Part shown: piece after piece, positions 9,636 to 17,762 of the stretch
How the letters are laid out: every line of letters starts with the position of its first letter
Numbering within the stretch: the stretch's first letter is position 1
From: Bacillus sp. B15-48
Lineage (GTDB): Bacteria; Bacillota; Bacilli; Bacillales; Cytobacillaceae
Direction: 5' to 3'
Length of the DNA stretch: 64,000 nucleotides
NCBI RefSeq assembly: GCF_016879755.1
Contig: NZ_WOFU01000004.1
Coordinates: 1 to 64,000 of the forward strand
Made by a program: the position numbers and the translations under genes
Notes under the pieces: generated by a model
What the model saw: the letters and a program-made list of their open reading frames with translations, nothing else
What the model was told of the DNA's origin: nothing
Database searches by the model: none

Positions 9636-10208
9636 ATGGTAAGAAAAGCAGCACCGCTTATAATTGCACCGCTAGGGGTTTGGGCTATTTCTCTCCCCAT
9701 TCCTTTTTTTTCGATGAATTATTTTTTAGGTTCCTTATTAATCATGATTCTCTATCTTTTATTTATTCTATTTATTGATGTAACAGGGAAGAACAAATCT
9801 AGTAAAACCATGAGTTATGCCGGATATATTTCACTTTTATTAACAGGGATTTTTTTCGGAGGACCAGCATTTAAGCTTTCTAGCCACTCTCTGTTTTTAC
9901 AAATGGTCATGGTTGGCGTTGCATTGCTAATATTATTCTTTGCCCAAAAGTACAATAAAATAATCGCAGATTCACTTACTGGGCAAGAGAATCGAAATAT
10001 TAAATTTCTAGTTGTCTATTATGGTTTTGCTGCTCTGATCATCATTGCTGGCGGTGGAGGTTATTTTATGGCTGCTGATCTGTTTGCCGATAGATTTGGC
10101 ATGCAGGCAATGCAAAATTATTTTTCTATTGTATTATTATTAATCGGGTATCTGGTTCTTATTGCTAGTCAAAGTGCAACAAGTCGCTTTAAAACATTTA
10201 AGAATTAG
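9636..10208 (+). CDS. Multi-pass membrane protein of unknown function
   Basis: About 190 residues with roughly six predicted membrane segments and short loops; no family recognised. ATG 9636 is preferred over the in-frame ATG 9618, because a perfect GGAGGAG binding site lies between them, 9 bases before ATG 9636. It is 26 bases after the repeat-protein gene and in the same operon. It may serve export, anchoring or immunity for that protein, but this is inference from position only. Confidence 0.7.
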   Translation: MVRKAAPLIIAPLGVWAISLPIPFFSMNYFLGSLLIMILYLLFILFIDVTGKNKSSKTMSYAGYISLLLTGIFFGGPAFKLSSHSLFLQMVMVGVALLILFFAQKYNKIIADSLTGQENRNIKFLVVYYGFAALIIIAGGGGYFMAADLFADRFGMQAMQNYFSIVLLLIGYLVLIASQSATSRFKTFKN

Positions 10209-10222
10209 AAAGGGGTGAGCAG

Positions 10223-10585
10223 ATGTTATTTCCAGGTATAAAAACGCTGGGGATCTCTATTTTAGTCATGCTTGTTACTAGTTTATTAGGGATACTGCTC
10301 ATTCAAGATGTATTAATGCTGTCAATTGTTTCTTTTTTATTCACTTACAGTCTAAATGGATACATAGCAGCAATGTTGTACCATAAGTATCCTTATTTTC
10401 TAGCTTATATGACATCTTTTTTCCTTATTATTATGAATCTGCTATTTGCGCAATTTGTTGTCGGATTAGATGTATTTCTTAATCCGAATATTATCTTTTA
10501 TTCTTTACTAGTCGGTACACTAACGTCCTTATTAGGGGCATATGTAAATATCTTGTTTAAAAAAAGAAGGGCCGCTCATGCTTAA
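10223..10585 (+). CDS. Small membrane protein of unknown function
   Basis: A 120-residue protein with about four hydrophobic segments and a basic C-terminus (FKKRRAA). No family recognised. AAAGGGGTGAG precedes ATG at a good distance. It overlaps the next gene by eight bases, so the two are probably translated together. Confidence 0.65.
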   Translation: MLFPGIKTLGISILVMLVTSLLGILLIQDVLMLSIVSFLFTYSLNGYIAAMLYHKYPYFLAYMTSFFLIIMNLLFAQFVVGLDVFLNPNIIFYSLLVGTLTSLLGAYVNILFKKRRAAHA

Positions 10586-11219
10586 AGATCTGTTGTATTT
10601 CTATAATCAAGGTATTTTAAAAATCCTTGGCTTTACATTGTTAATCGTTCTTCCTTGGCAATTATTTTTGTTCGGGTTGATTTATTATATTTATCAAATC
10701 GATTTAATTGCGCAAAACCTTTTTGCGTTATTTCTCTATGTTTTTATGTTTATTGCGACGCAGAAGCCGTTTATACATCTGTATAAACAGCTTAAATTGA
10801 ATGAAGAATATGGAATTAGACAGATGCTTCGCGATTTTATAACTTCTTTTGGAGTCATTTTCGTAGGGGCATTGGTTCTCTTTGTCTTATCGTATTTTGG
10901 GACAGGGTTTTATATTATTCCAGGGGTTATTATCTTAACTTTTGTTTTTTTGTTACCTTATTACCAAGAAAATCAAGCATCATTAAAGAAAACCGTTGCA
11001 AACGGACTCTCATTTTATAAAAATAATTGGTTTTCAATTTATACAGATTTATTATTATGGGTTTCAATTGATGTGATTATTTGGGTTATTTTTTTAAACA
11101 GTTTCTCAAGTTTCGATATTAATCTACTAACTTATACTTTGCTTAGAATTGTCATTAATCTATTCTTATTTCCCTTTATTTATTTTTATTTATCTGAAAA
11201 ATATGAGCAAAATACTTAG
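10578..11219 (+). CDS. Multi-pass membrane protein of unknown function
   Basis: A 213-residue protein with about five to six membrane segments. The central region 'KPFIHLYKQLKLNEE' (about 56-70) is the main polar part. It is translationally coupled to the gene before it. The final codons (EKYEQNT) are encoded by a 21-bp sequence identical to the 3' end of the vWA gene, which suggests a recombination or duplication junction. No family recognised. Confidence 0.65.
   Translation: MLKDLLYFYNQGILKILGFTLLIVLPWQLFLFGLIYYIYQIDLIAQNLFALFLYVFMFIATQKPFIHLYKQLKLNEEYGIRQMLRDFITSFGVIFVGALVLFVLSYFGTGFYIIPGVIILTFVFLLPYYQENQASLKKTVANGLSFYKNNWFSIYTDLLLWVSIDVIIWVIFLNSFSSFDINLLTYTLLRIVINLFLFPFIYFYLSEKYEQNT
11196..11216 (+). 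repeat. Direct repeat, copy 2 (21 bp)
   Basis: An exact copy of the sequence at 7837-7857, again in the last codons of a gene and in the same reading phase. Recombination between the two would remove 3359 bp and leave an intact vWA gene end (with the new stop TAG) just before the gene at 11229. Confidence 0.85.
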
Positions 11220-11228
11220 GAGAGTGCG

Positions 11229-11648
11229 ATGGATACAGTGAAATTCAAAAAAACAAATGTTCCGTTAATGGTAGTTTTAAGCTATTTTACGGCGGGGGTT
11301 TACATTGCATACTGGTTCCTTTCAAGAAGAAAAACATTTGATAAAATGCAGACAAATGATTTAAGGGTTTCTTTTATTCATATTATGCTTGCAATTAATA
11401 TTGTCATTTTTGTTTATAGCATTGTAAAAGGAGCTATTTTCGGAGAAGTAGGGATTCTAATTATCGATAGTATAGAATGGATCCTAGCTTTTTTAGCACT
11501 AGGATGTCTATACTATTCTGTTTTTCGAGCAAAAGAGTCGATTGAAGATGAATTAGGTGAAACGCTCTATCGTCCATGGTTATTAATCGTTTTTCATGTG
11601 TGGTACTTACAGTATAAAATCAATCAAACAGATTTAAAGGGAGCATAA
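11229..11648 (+). CDS. DUF4234-like membrane protein
   Basis: A 139-residue protein with about three to four membrane segments. The N-terminal pattern 'VLSYFTAGVYIAYWFLSRRKTF' (about 16-37) resembles DUF4234 proteins, whose first segment ends in a GIY-type YWF motif. Function unknown. It lies in the Tad locus, between the unknown membrane proteins and the pseudopilin genes. AGGAGAG precedes ATG. Confidence 0.6.
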   Translation: MDTVKFKKTNVPLMVVLSYFTAGVYIAYWFLSRRKTFDKMQTNDLRVSFIHIMLAINIVIFVYSIVKGAIFGEVGILIIDSIEWILAFLALGCLYYSVFRAKESIEDELGETLYRPWLLIVFHVWYLQYKINQTDLKGA

Positions 11649-11673
11649 TGGTTTAGCGAATTTTTGGGGTGAG

Positions 11674-12072
11674 ATGATGAAAGTCAAACGGATGATTAAA
11701 AATGAGAAAGGAGCCATTAGTATTGAGTTCCTTGGAATTCTTCCCTTTTTCTTTATGTTTTTCTTATTGCTCTGGCAAGTTGTTGGTACAGGATATGCCG
11801 TTTTTACAGCGAAGACAGCTGTAAATGATGCTGCAAAAGCTTACGGAGCATCGGATAATATTAATGAAGCAATCAATGCAGCGAAGGATACATTGGGGAG
11901 TAGTAATGTTATTGAATATAAGAATTTAGTTCCCCAATCATTAGGAAATGGACATTTTAAATTAGTACTGTATACAGATCATTATTTAACCTTTGTTCCT
12001 GAAAAATGGCGGCAAAATTTGCCGTTAAAGCTAGAACAAGAAGCATATGGTAAGGTGTTAATTTCCCCATGA
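11674..12072 (+). CDS. tadE: TadE-like pseudopilin
   Basis: A 132-residue minor pilin of the Tad system. The N-terminus 'MIKNEKGAISIEFLGILPFFF' (after a short basic leader) has the G-XXX-E type III processing pattern and a hydrophobic helix. A small extracytoplasmic domain follows. ATG 11677 may be the true start, since GGTGAG directly abuts ATG 11674. It overlaps the following tadG-like gene by four bases. Confidence 0.85.
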   Translation: MMKVKRMIKNEKGAISIEFLGILPFFFMFFLLLWQVVGTGYAVFTAKTAVNDAAKAYGASDNINEAINAAKDTLGSSNVIEYKNLVPQSLGNGHFKLVLYTDHYLTFVPEKWRQNLPLKLEQEAYGKVLISP

Positions 12073-12728
12073 ACTATTTTAAGAATGAACGTGGCAATGC
12101 AGCAATCTTTCTCCTTTGGTTACTTGGCATTGTAGCGATTATCTTCATTTTAACCATTAATATTGTTAAAGTATATATCGTAAAAGAGCATGCAAACCTA
12201 GCCGTTGAACAAGCCGCTTTAGCTGGTACAGCAGTTTTATTGGAAAAAACAAAGAAGGCAGTGAAAGATTTTGACACGAAACCTACATTAGACCCGCTAT
12301 ATATTTTGGATCGGGAAGCTCAACAAACGTTGGACCTTGGTAAGAGTGTAAGTGAGTTAATTGAAAATCGGAAGAATCAATTAGTAGGAAGTGGTCGAGC
12401 TGAGGCAGATGCGTACATAAAAGCAGCTAATGAGATATTACCAGTGAGAGTTGATCGGCATTATTTTTTAAAAAAGGAATTAAAAGATGCTTTTGGCTCT
12501 TTAGGGAGTGAGTTATCAGCTGCTGTTATCCGTGTCATCAACGATAATGATGCCCGACAGGAAGATACAGTGATTGAGCTTTCTAATGATCATTGGCGTG
12601 TTGAAGTGGAATCAACGGTAAGATTCGAAAGCATCTCAGACAATAAATATATTATGAGTTTTTTTGAAGATATTCCACAAGTCGGTTACGGGCCTACATT
12701 AAGTTTTTTAGAAAAGGTATACAATTGA
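12069..12728 (+). CDS. TadG/TadF-like pilus protein
   Basis: A 219-residue protein beginning with 'NERGNAAIFLLWLLGIVAIIF', the hydrophobic N-terminal segment seen in TadG/TadF pseudopilins. The rest (about 40-219) is predicted extracytoplasmic and helical, with several Gln/Asn/Lys-rich stretches. It is shorter than TadG proteins that carry a vWA domain. In this locus the vWA domain sits on a separate lipoprotein (6475-7863), so the two may share the role of one TadG. It is the last gene of the operon. Confidence 0.75.
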   Translation: MNYFKNERGNAAIFLLWLLGIVAIIFILTINIVKVYIVKEHANLAVEQAALAGTAVLLEKTKKAVKDFDTKPTLDPLYILDREAQQTLDLGKSVSELIENRKNQLVGSGRAEADAYIKAANEILPVRVDRHYFLKKELKDAFGSLGSELSAAVIRVINDNDARQEDTVIELSNDHWRVEVESTVRFESISDNKYIMSFFEDIPQVGYGPTLSFLEKVYN

Positions 12729-12746
12729 TGATTAATAGACCAATAA

Positions 12747-12789
12747 AAGGCGGCTTTCTCTTTTATAGAGGGGCAGCCTTATTATTTTT
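12747..12789 (+). terminator. Probable terminator of the Tad operon
   Basis: An imperfect inverted repeat with outer arms AAGGC / GCCTT is followed by ATTATTTTT. It lies 19 bases after the last Tad gene. The stem is interrupted, so it is less certain than others in the window. Confidence 0.5.
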
Positions 12790-12913
12790 AAGTATAAAGG
12801 AAATGTTCATTTGAGTGGTACAACACAACTCGACGATTTTTAACAAATTCTTAAAAAACGGATAGTATTATTCTTGTATACGTGTATAATGGTTTTAAGA
12901 GAAATTTCATAAT

Positions 12914-13139
12914 AAAGAATAGGTGTCTTATGGAAGAATGATTTATGTGGATAAATGATTCTTTCATGACTTAAAAGGGAAGTTGGTGTAATTCCAACGC
13001 GGTCCCGCCACTGTGAATGGGAGCTAATGCACTTGCCACTGTACTTAAGTGTATGGGAAGGCGCATAAATAGCGATGACCATTAGCCAGGAGACCTGCCT
13101 GATTCTTAGCACCAGAACCTACGAGGATAGGAGGTGTTT
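12914..13139 (+). promoter_or_regulatory. Cobalamin riboswitch aptamer with antiterminator arm
   Basis: The region has hallmarks of the adenosylcobalamin riboswitch: AGGTGTC near 12921, AAAGGGAA with GGTCCCGCCACTGTGA near 12977-13018, and the B12 box GCCAGGAGACCTGCC at about 13085-13099. Flanking AAGAAT and ATTCTT can pair as the P1 stem. Bases 13119-13139 are complementary to 13174-13194 and can form an antiterminator. In the ligand-bound state the downstream terminator would be favoured. It controls the whole B12 operon. A TATAAT at 12885-12890 is a possible -10 element. Confidence 0.95.
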
Positions 13140-13173
13140 GCTAGGATTGCATTCTCAGGAATGGACTCTATAC

Positions 13174-13208
13174 AAACATCTCCTTGTCTCGTAGGGAGAT
13201 GTTTTTTA
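13174..13208 (+). terminator. Riboswitch-controlled intrinsic terminator
   Basis: Arms AAACATCTCC and GGAGATGTTT form a hairpin followed by T-rich sequence. The left arm and loop are also complementary to 13119-13139, so terminator and antiterminator exclude each other. This is the expected expression platform of the cobalamin riboswitch. Confidence 0.92.
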
Positions 13209-13290
13209 TTTTATTTAAATAGGAAGTACATATTGTTAGAATGTGTAAAATTTTAAAAGCTTCCTAGATGATCAAATGGAGGAATGAAAG

Positions 13291-14283
13291 ATGAAGAAAA
13301 TGTACACGTTATTACTCGCCCTGTTATTCGCGATTGGATTGCTCGTCGGTTGTGGGGGGAATGCTGGTGAGGAAGCAAATGAAACACCAACAAATGAAAC
13401 GGAGCAAAATGAAGAAGGGCAATCGACTGAGCAAGCAGAGCAAGATTTTCCAGTAACGATTATTGATGCTCTTGAAAATGAAGTAGTGATTGAATCGAAG
13501 CCAAAGAGAATTGTAACGCTTATCCCTAGTATTACCGAGATTGTTTTTGGGATAGGTTTAGGTGATGAGGTTGTCGGTGTTTCCGACAATGATACTTACC
13601 CTGAAGAAGTAGCTGAAAAAGAGAAAGTCGGTGGAATGGAGTTTAATGTTGAAAAAATTATTTCCTTAGAGCCGAACCTGGTTTTAGCACATGCTTCAAA
13701 TGCCAATAGTGCAGAGATTGGGTTGCAGCAAATTCGTGATGCTGGAATTACGGTCCTGATTGTAAACGATGCCCAAAATTTCGATGATGTATATGATTCG
13801 ATTATCATGGTGGGGACTGCAACAGGAGAAAAGAAAAAAGCAGAAATACTCGTTGAGGAATTAAAAACAAAAATCAATGAGATAAAAACGAAAGCACAAG
13901 AGGTAGCTGAAGAAGACCGTAAAACGGTGTTAGTTGAAGTTTCGCCAGCTCCTGAACTTTACACGGTTGGAGCAAATACGTTTATGAATGAAATCATTGA
14001 AATCATCAATGCAGAGAATATTATTACTGAAGATGGTTGGCCGAAAATTGATTCTGAGGCAGTAATTGAGCGAAATCCGGATGTCATCATTACTACACAT
14101 GGATTCTATACTGAGAACCCTGTTGAAAATGTCGTTAACCGTGACGGTTGGCAAGACATAACAGCCGTAAAAAATGAGCAAGTCTTCGATGTGGATTCTG
14201 ATAGGGTAACACGACCAGGCCCAAGAATTGCTCAAGGAGTCGAGGAACTTGCAAAAGTTGTTTATCCGGAACTTTTTAACTAA
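13291..14283 (+). CDS. btuF: Corrinoid ABC transporter substrate-binding lipoprotein BtuF
   Basis: A 330-residue extracellular lipoprotein that captures cobalamin or cobinamide for import. The signal peptide ends in a LVGC lipobox (Cys about 21), followed by a Glu/Thr-rich linker. A class III periplasmic-binding fold follows, with 'PKRIVTLIPSITEIVFGIGLGDEVVGVS' typical of BtuF/FhuD-like proteins. It is first in the operon under a cobalamin riboswitch and is followed by a permease and an ATPase, which supports corrinoid over iron-siderophore specificity. It probably overlaps btuC by about 35 bases. Confidence 0.93.
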   Translation: MKKMYTLLLALLFAIGLLVGCGGNAGEEANETPTNETEQNEEGQSTEQAEQDFPVTIIDALENEVVIESKPKRIVTLIPSITEIVFGIGLGDEVVGVSDNDTYPEEVAEKEKVGGMEFNVEKIISLEPNLVLAHASNANSAEIGLQQIRDAGITVLIVNDAQNFDDVYDSIIMVGTATGEKKKAEILVEELKTKINEIKTKAQEVAEEDRKTVLVEVSPAPELYTVGANTFMNEIIEIINAENIITEDGWPKIDSEAVIERNPDVIITTHGFYTENPVENVVNRDGWQDITAVKNEQVFDVDSDRVTRPGPRIAQGVEELAKVVYPELFN

Positions 14284-15307
14284 TAAAATCATTGCTTATG
14301 TGACGGCAATTGTATTTTTAATCATTGCTATGTTATTAGGGATATCTATAGGAACGGTGTCCGTTCCTTTTTTGGATATCCCTCAAATTATCGGTGCCGA
14401 AATCTTTCGTTTTGTTTTAAATGAAAACATTGATCCGATGCACGCAAATATCGTTATGAATATTCGTCTACCTAGGGTCATTTTAGCTGGTTTAGTTGGA
14501 GCATCCTTAGCGATTGCGGGAGCTGCCTTTCAAGGGTTATTAAGGAATCCTTTAGCAGATCCTTATACTTTAGGGGTTTCATCTGGAGCATCCGTCGGTG
14601 CGGTCATCACTTTATTTTTTGGCTTTACAATTCCATTTGCTGGGATATTTACATTGCCACTCCTAAGTATTTTATTCGCTTTTCTAACGATAATTATTGT
14701 TTTAATCTTCGCCCGCAAAATCGATCGGTCGATGAAAGTCGAAACGATTATTTTAACTGGGATTATTTTTAGTTCTTTTTTAGGTGCAATAATATCCTTA
14801 ATGATTGCTTTAACTGGAGAAGAATTAAGACAGATTATCGGGTGGTTAATGGGGAGTGTGTCGATGCGTGGTTGGGAATACATAAAAATTATTACCCCGT
14901 TTTTTATTATCGGCTCGATTATTCTCTTAATTAACGGAAGAGAGCTAAATGCGATGTCATTCGGAGAGGAACGAGCTCAACATATCGGAGTAAATGTTCA
15001 AAAACGGAAAATGCTCATTTTAATAGCTGGTTCCATTTTAACGGGGGCAGCTGTTGCAGTTTCGGGAACAATTGGTTTTGTCGGTCTTGTTATTCCACAT
15101 TTAACAAGACTCCTATGGGGACCAGACCATCGTCATTTATTGCCTTTATCGATTCTTACTGGAAGTGGGTTCCTAATTCTTGCAGATCTTGTGGCCAGGA
15201 CGATTATTTCCCCAACAGAGTTGCCGATAGGCGTAATTACCGCGATGATTGGTGCTCCGGTATTTGCCATCATCTTAATGAAAAGACGTTTGGAAAGAAG
15301 TGGATAA
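14249..15307 (+). CDS. btuC: Corrinoid ABC transporter permease BtuC
   Basis: About 352 residues of the FecCD/BtuC permease family, with around ten membrane segments. Typical motifs are 'RLPRVILAGLVGASLAIAGA' near the N-terminus, 'NPLADPYTLGVSSGAS', and 'GTIGFVGLVIPHLTR' near the C-terminus. TTG 14249 is chosen because AAGGAG lies 9 bases upstream; this start is inside btuF, giving translational coupling. An in-frame TTG at 14228 lacks such a site. Confidence 0.92.
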   Translation: MQKLFIRNFLTNKIIAYVTAIVFLIIAMLLGISIGTVSVPFLDIPQIIGAEIFRFVLNENIDPMHANIVMNIRLPRVILAGLVGASLAIAGAAFQGLLRNPLADPYTLGVSSGASVGAVITLFFGFTIPFAGIFTLPLLSILFAFLTIIIVLIFARKIDRSMKVETIILTGIIFSSFLGAIISLMIALTGEELRQIIGWLMGSVSMRGWEYIKIITPFFIIGSIILLINGRELNAMSFGEERAQHIGVNVQKRKMLILIAGSILTGAAVAVSGTIGFVGLVIPHLTRLLWGPDHRHLLPLSILTGSGFLILADLVARTIISPTELPIGVITAMIGAPVFAIILMKRRLERSG

Positions 15308-15309
15308 GC

Positions 15310-16782
15310 ATGTTGAAGGTTCAGCAATTAACAGGAGGATATTCAGGAGAATCGGTCTTGAGAAATGTCTCCTTTGAGGTTAAGCGAGGGGAGCTATTTG
15401 GGATCTTAGGACCGAATGGAAGTGGAAAAACGACCTTATTAAAAATGATAAGCGGTGTGCTTCCATATACGAATGGAAATGTCCAATTAAAAGGGAAATC
15501 AATAAAGAGTTACTCTCCGAAGGAACTTGCTCAAATCGTTGCTGTACTTCCACAGCACTCCACTCAAGCTTTTTCCTATACAGTAAAAGAGACGGTCTCA
15601 CTTGGAAGGTATGCCCATCAAAATGGGTGGTTTCAAGCTTGGACAGATGAGGACGAAAGCATTGTTCAACAAGTAATGGAACAAACAGGGATTACACGCT
15701 TCCAAAATCATGATATTCAACAACTTTCTGGGGGAGAAAGACAACGGGTATTTCTCGCGCAAGCATTAGCCCAGGAACCAGAGATTTTATTACTTGATGA
15801 GCCAACGAACCATTTAGACCTTTCTTATCAAAAGGAATTGCTTGATCGTTTGAAAACATGGTCTAAAGAGCAAGGACTGACAATTATTTCAATCTTTCAT
15901 GACTTAAACCTAGCTGGTTTATATTGTGACAGATTGCTGTTAATGGAAAATGGCCATATTAATTTGGACGATATTCCGAACGAGGTTTTACGTGAAGATC
16001 GGATAAACGCTGTTTATCGGACGAAAATTCAGAAACAACCTCATCCAAAAGTTCCTGCTCCACAAATGGTCTTATTGCCAGAAGTGAAAACGATTCAATC
16101 GGAGGAAATCGTCATCAATGAATCCTTTTTGAAAATTAATCACGAATATATTGAACTAAATTCTCCTATTCCGCTAAGAACGATGTCTTCGGGTGTTGTT
16201 GGCTCAGGAACAGGATGGTATCAAGTATTTATTAATCGTCATGTTGATAAAAATTATAATTGTTCTGATCATCGTAGAGAAATGGTTGAATTTCTAAAAG
16301 AAAATGGGATAGAACCAGGAGAAACTGTAGGCATGATGACAGCGGTAATGACGGAAGATGTTAGTTATCAGTTGTTAAAAGGACAAGGTTTTTCTGTATT
16401 CATAGTTGTCACAGCGGGTGTGGGAAATGCGATTGATGCTTCTAACAGTGCCCAACATACATTTCAATTGACACCGGGTACCATTAATACTTGGGTTCTC
16501 GTTAATGGAACACTAACAGAAGAGGCGTTTATTCAAAGTATTATGACTGCAACGGAAGCAAAGGCAAAGGGATTGCAGGAACTTGAAGTGAAAGATCAAC
16601 TAACTGGAACGATTGCTAGCGGAACCTCAACGGATAGTATATTGGTTGCAGCAACACAAATAGGACGAGAACTAGAGTATGCTGGGACAATTACCCCACT
16701 CGGCAAATTAATTGGCCAAGGCGTCTATGAATGTACCGTAAACGCAATAAAAAAGAGTAGAAAAAGGGTGAAAATCGAATGA
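15310..16782 (+). CDS. btuD: BtuD-CbiZ fusion: corrinoid ABC ATPase and adenosylcobinamide amidohydrolase
   Basis: A 490-residue fusion. Residues about 1-250 form an ABC ATPase with Walker A GPNGSGKTT, signature LSGGERQR, Walker B ILLLDEPT and the H-loop 'SIFHDLN'. Residues about 270-490 match the CbiZ amidohydrolase, with 'SSGVVGSGTGWYQVFINRHVD' at the start and 'GNAIDAS' and 'GTSTDSILVA' later. CbiZ removes the lower-ligand loop from incoming corrinoids, giving cobyric acid for remodelling. A similar fusion is known, as I recall, in B. subtilis YvrA. ATG 15310 lies three bases after the btuC stop; longer upstream frames are only the alternative frame of btuC. Confidence 0.92.
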   Translation: MLKVQQLTGGYSGESVLRNVSFEVKRGELFGILGPNGSGKTTLLKMISGVLPYTNGNVQLKGKSIKSYSPKELAQIVAVLPQHSTQAFSYTVKETVSLGRYAHQNGWFQAWTDEDESIVQQVMEQTGITRFQNHDIQQLSGGERQRVFLAQALAQEPEILLLDEPTNHLDLSYQKELLDRLKTWSKEQGLTIISIFHDLNLAGLYCDRLLLMENGHINLDDIPNEVLREDRINAVYRTKIQKQPHPKVPAPQMVLLPEVKTIQSEEIVINESFLKINHEYIELNSPIPLRTMSSGVVGSGTGWYQVFINRHVDKNYNCSDHRREMVEFLKENGIEPGETVGMMTAVMTEDVSYQLLKGQGFSVFIVVTAGVGNAIDASNSAQHTFQLTPGTINTWVLVNGTLTEEAFIQSIMTATEAKAKGLQELEVKDQLTGTIASGTSTDSILVAATQIGRELEYAGTITPLGKLIGQGVYECTVNAIKKSRKRVKIE

Positions 16783-17762
16783 TTCTAACTCATTTAGTTG
16801 CTCTTACGTTCGCATTTGTAATTGACCTTATCGTTGGTGATCCTCCAAAATGGCCTCACCCTGTAAAATGGATGGGTTTCCTTATCAGTAAACTCGAAAA
16901 AAGCTTGAACAACGGAAAATTTAAAAAAGCAAAAGGGATGCTAATGCTTTTTACAGTTTTGGTCATCGTTGGTGGACTTTCGATTTTACTTGTAATATTT
17001 GCGTACCGAACTCACCTGATTGTAGGAATTGCTGTAGAATCATTACTGATTTCGACAACCATTGCCCAAAAAAGCCTTAAAGAGGCTGCAATAACAGTAT
17101 TTGAGCCATTGAATAAAGGCAAGCTGGAGGAAGCGCGATTAAAGCTCTCCTATATTGTTGGTAGGGATACAGATCAGCTTAATGAAGCAGAAATTACCAG
17201 GGCAACAATCGAAACGGTTGCAGAAAATACGAGTGATGGGATAACTGCCCCGCTTTTTTGGGCGCTAATTGGTGGTGCCCCACTGGCTCTTATCTATCGA
17301 GCGATTAATACATGTGATTCCATGGTTGGCTACAAAAATGAGAAATATAAACAATTTGGCTGGGCATCTGCTCGATTGGATGATGTCGTAAATTGGTTTC
17401 CTAGCCGTCTAACATCTTTTTGTATGCTCATAGTAAATCAGCCTGAATTTATTTCTCGCTCGGAAGCGAGGAAAATAGTAAAAAAAGATGCGCCCAAACA
17501 TCCAAGCCCGAATAGTGGCTGGGGGGAAGCCGCAGTGGCTGCCATTCTTGGTGTACAACTTGGAGGAATCAATTTCTATAAGGGTCTCGTTTCTAATCGT
17601 GCGACGATGGGGAATCCACTCATTCAACTAGAAAAAAATCATATTTTGAAAACGAACACAATTGTCACAAGAACAATCCCTGTCTTTTTAATCTTACTAT
17701 GGGTCGGAGGAATTTTAAGTGAAATGGCCATCACATGGATCGAATCCACAATATTTGTTTGA
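16779..17762 (+). CDS. cbiB: Adenosylcobinamide-phosphate synthase CbiB
   Basis: A 327-residue membrane enzyme that joins cobyric acid to aminopropanol phosphate, making adenosylcobinamide phosphate. The N-terminal motif 'DLIVGDPPKWPHPVKWMG' and the central 'TVAENTSDGITAPLFWALIGGAP' are typical of CbiB/CobD. Several membrane segments are present. It overlaps the fusion gene by four bases and the following cobD by 44 bases. Confidence 0.95.
   Translation: MILTHLVALTFAFVIDLIVGDPPKWPHPVKWMGFLISKLEKSLNNGKFKKAKGMLMLFTVLVIVGGLSILLVIFAYRTHLIVGIAVESLLISTTIAQKSLKEAAITVFEPLNKGKLEEARLKLSYIVGRDTDQLNEAEITRATIETVAENTSDGITAPLFWALIGGAPLALIYRAINTCDSMVGYKNEKYKQFGWASARLDDVVNWFPSRLTSFCMLIVNQPEFISRSEARKIVKKDAPKHPSPNSGWGEAAVAAILGVQLGGINFYKGLVSNRATMGNPLIQLEKNHILKTNTIVTRTIPVFLILLWVGGILSEMAITWIESTIFV

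Noticed and set aside
12840-13112. 90-codon minus-strand frame
   Set aside because: It lies fully within the cobalamin riboswitch, whose conserved sequence elements explain the region.
15115-15309. Extended N-terminus for the BtuD-CbiZ gene
   Set aside because: The extra 65 codons are the alternative frame of btuC. The ABC domain begins normally at ATG 15310.
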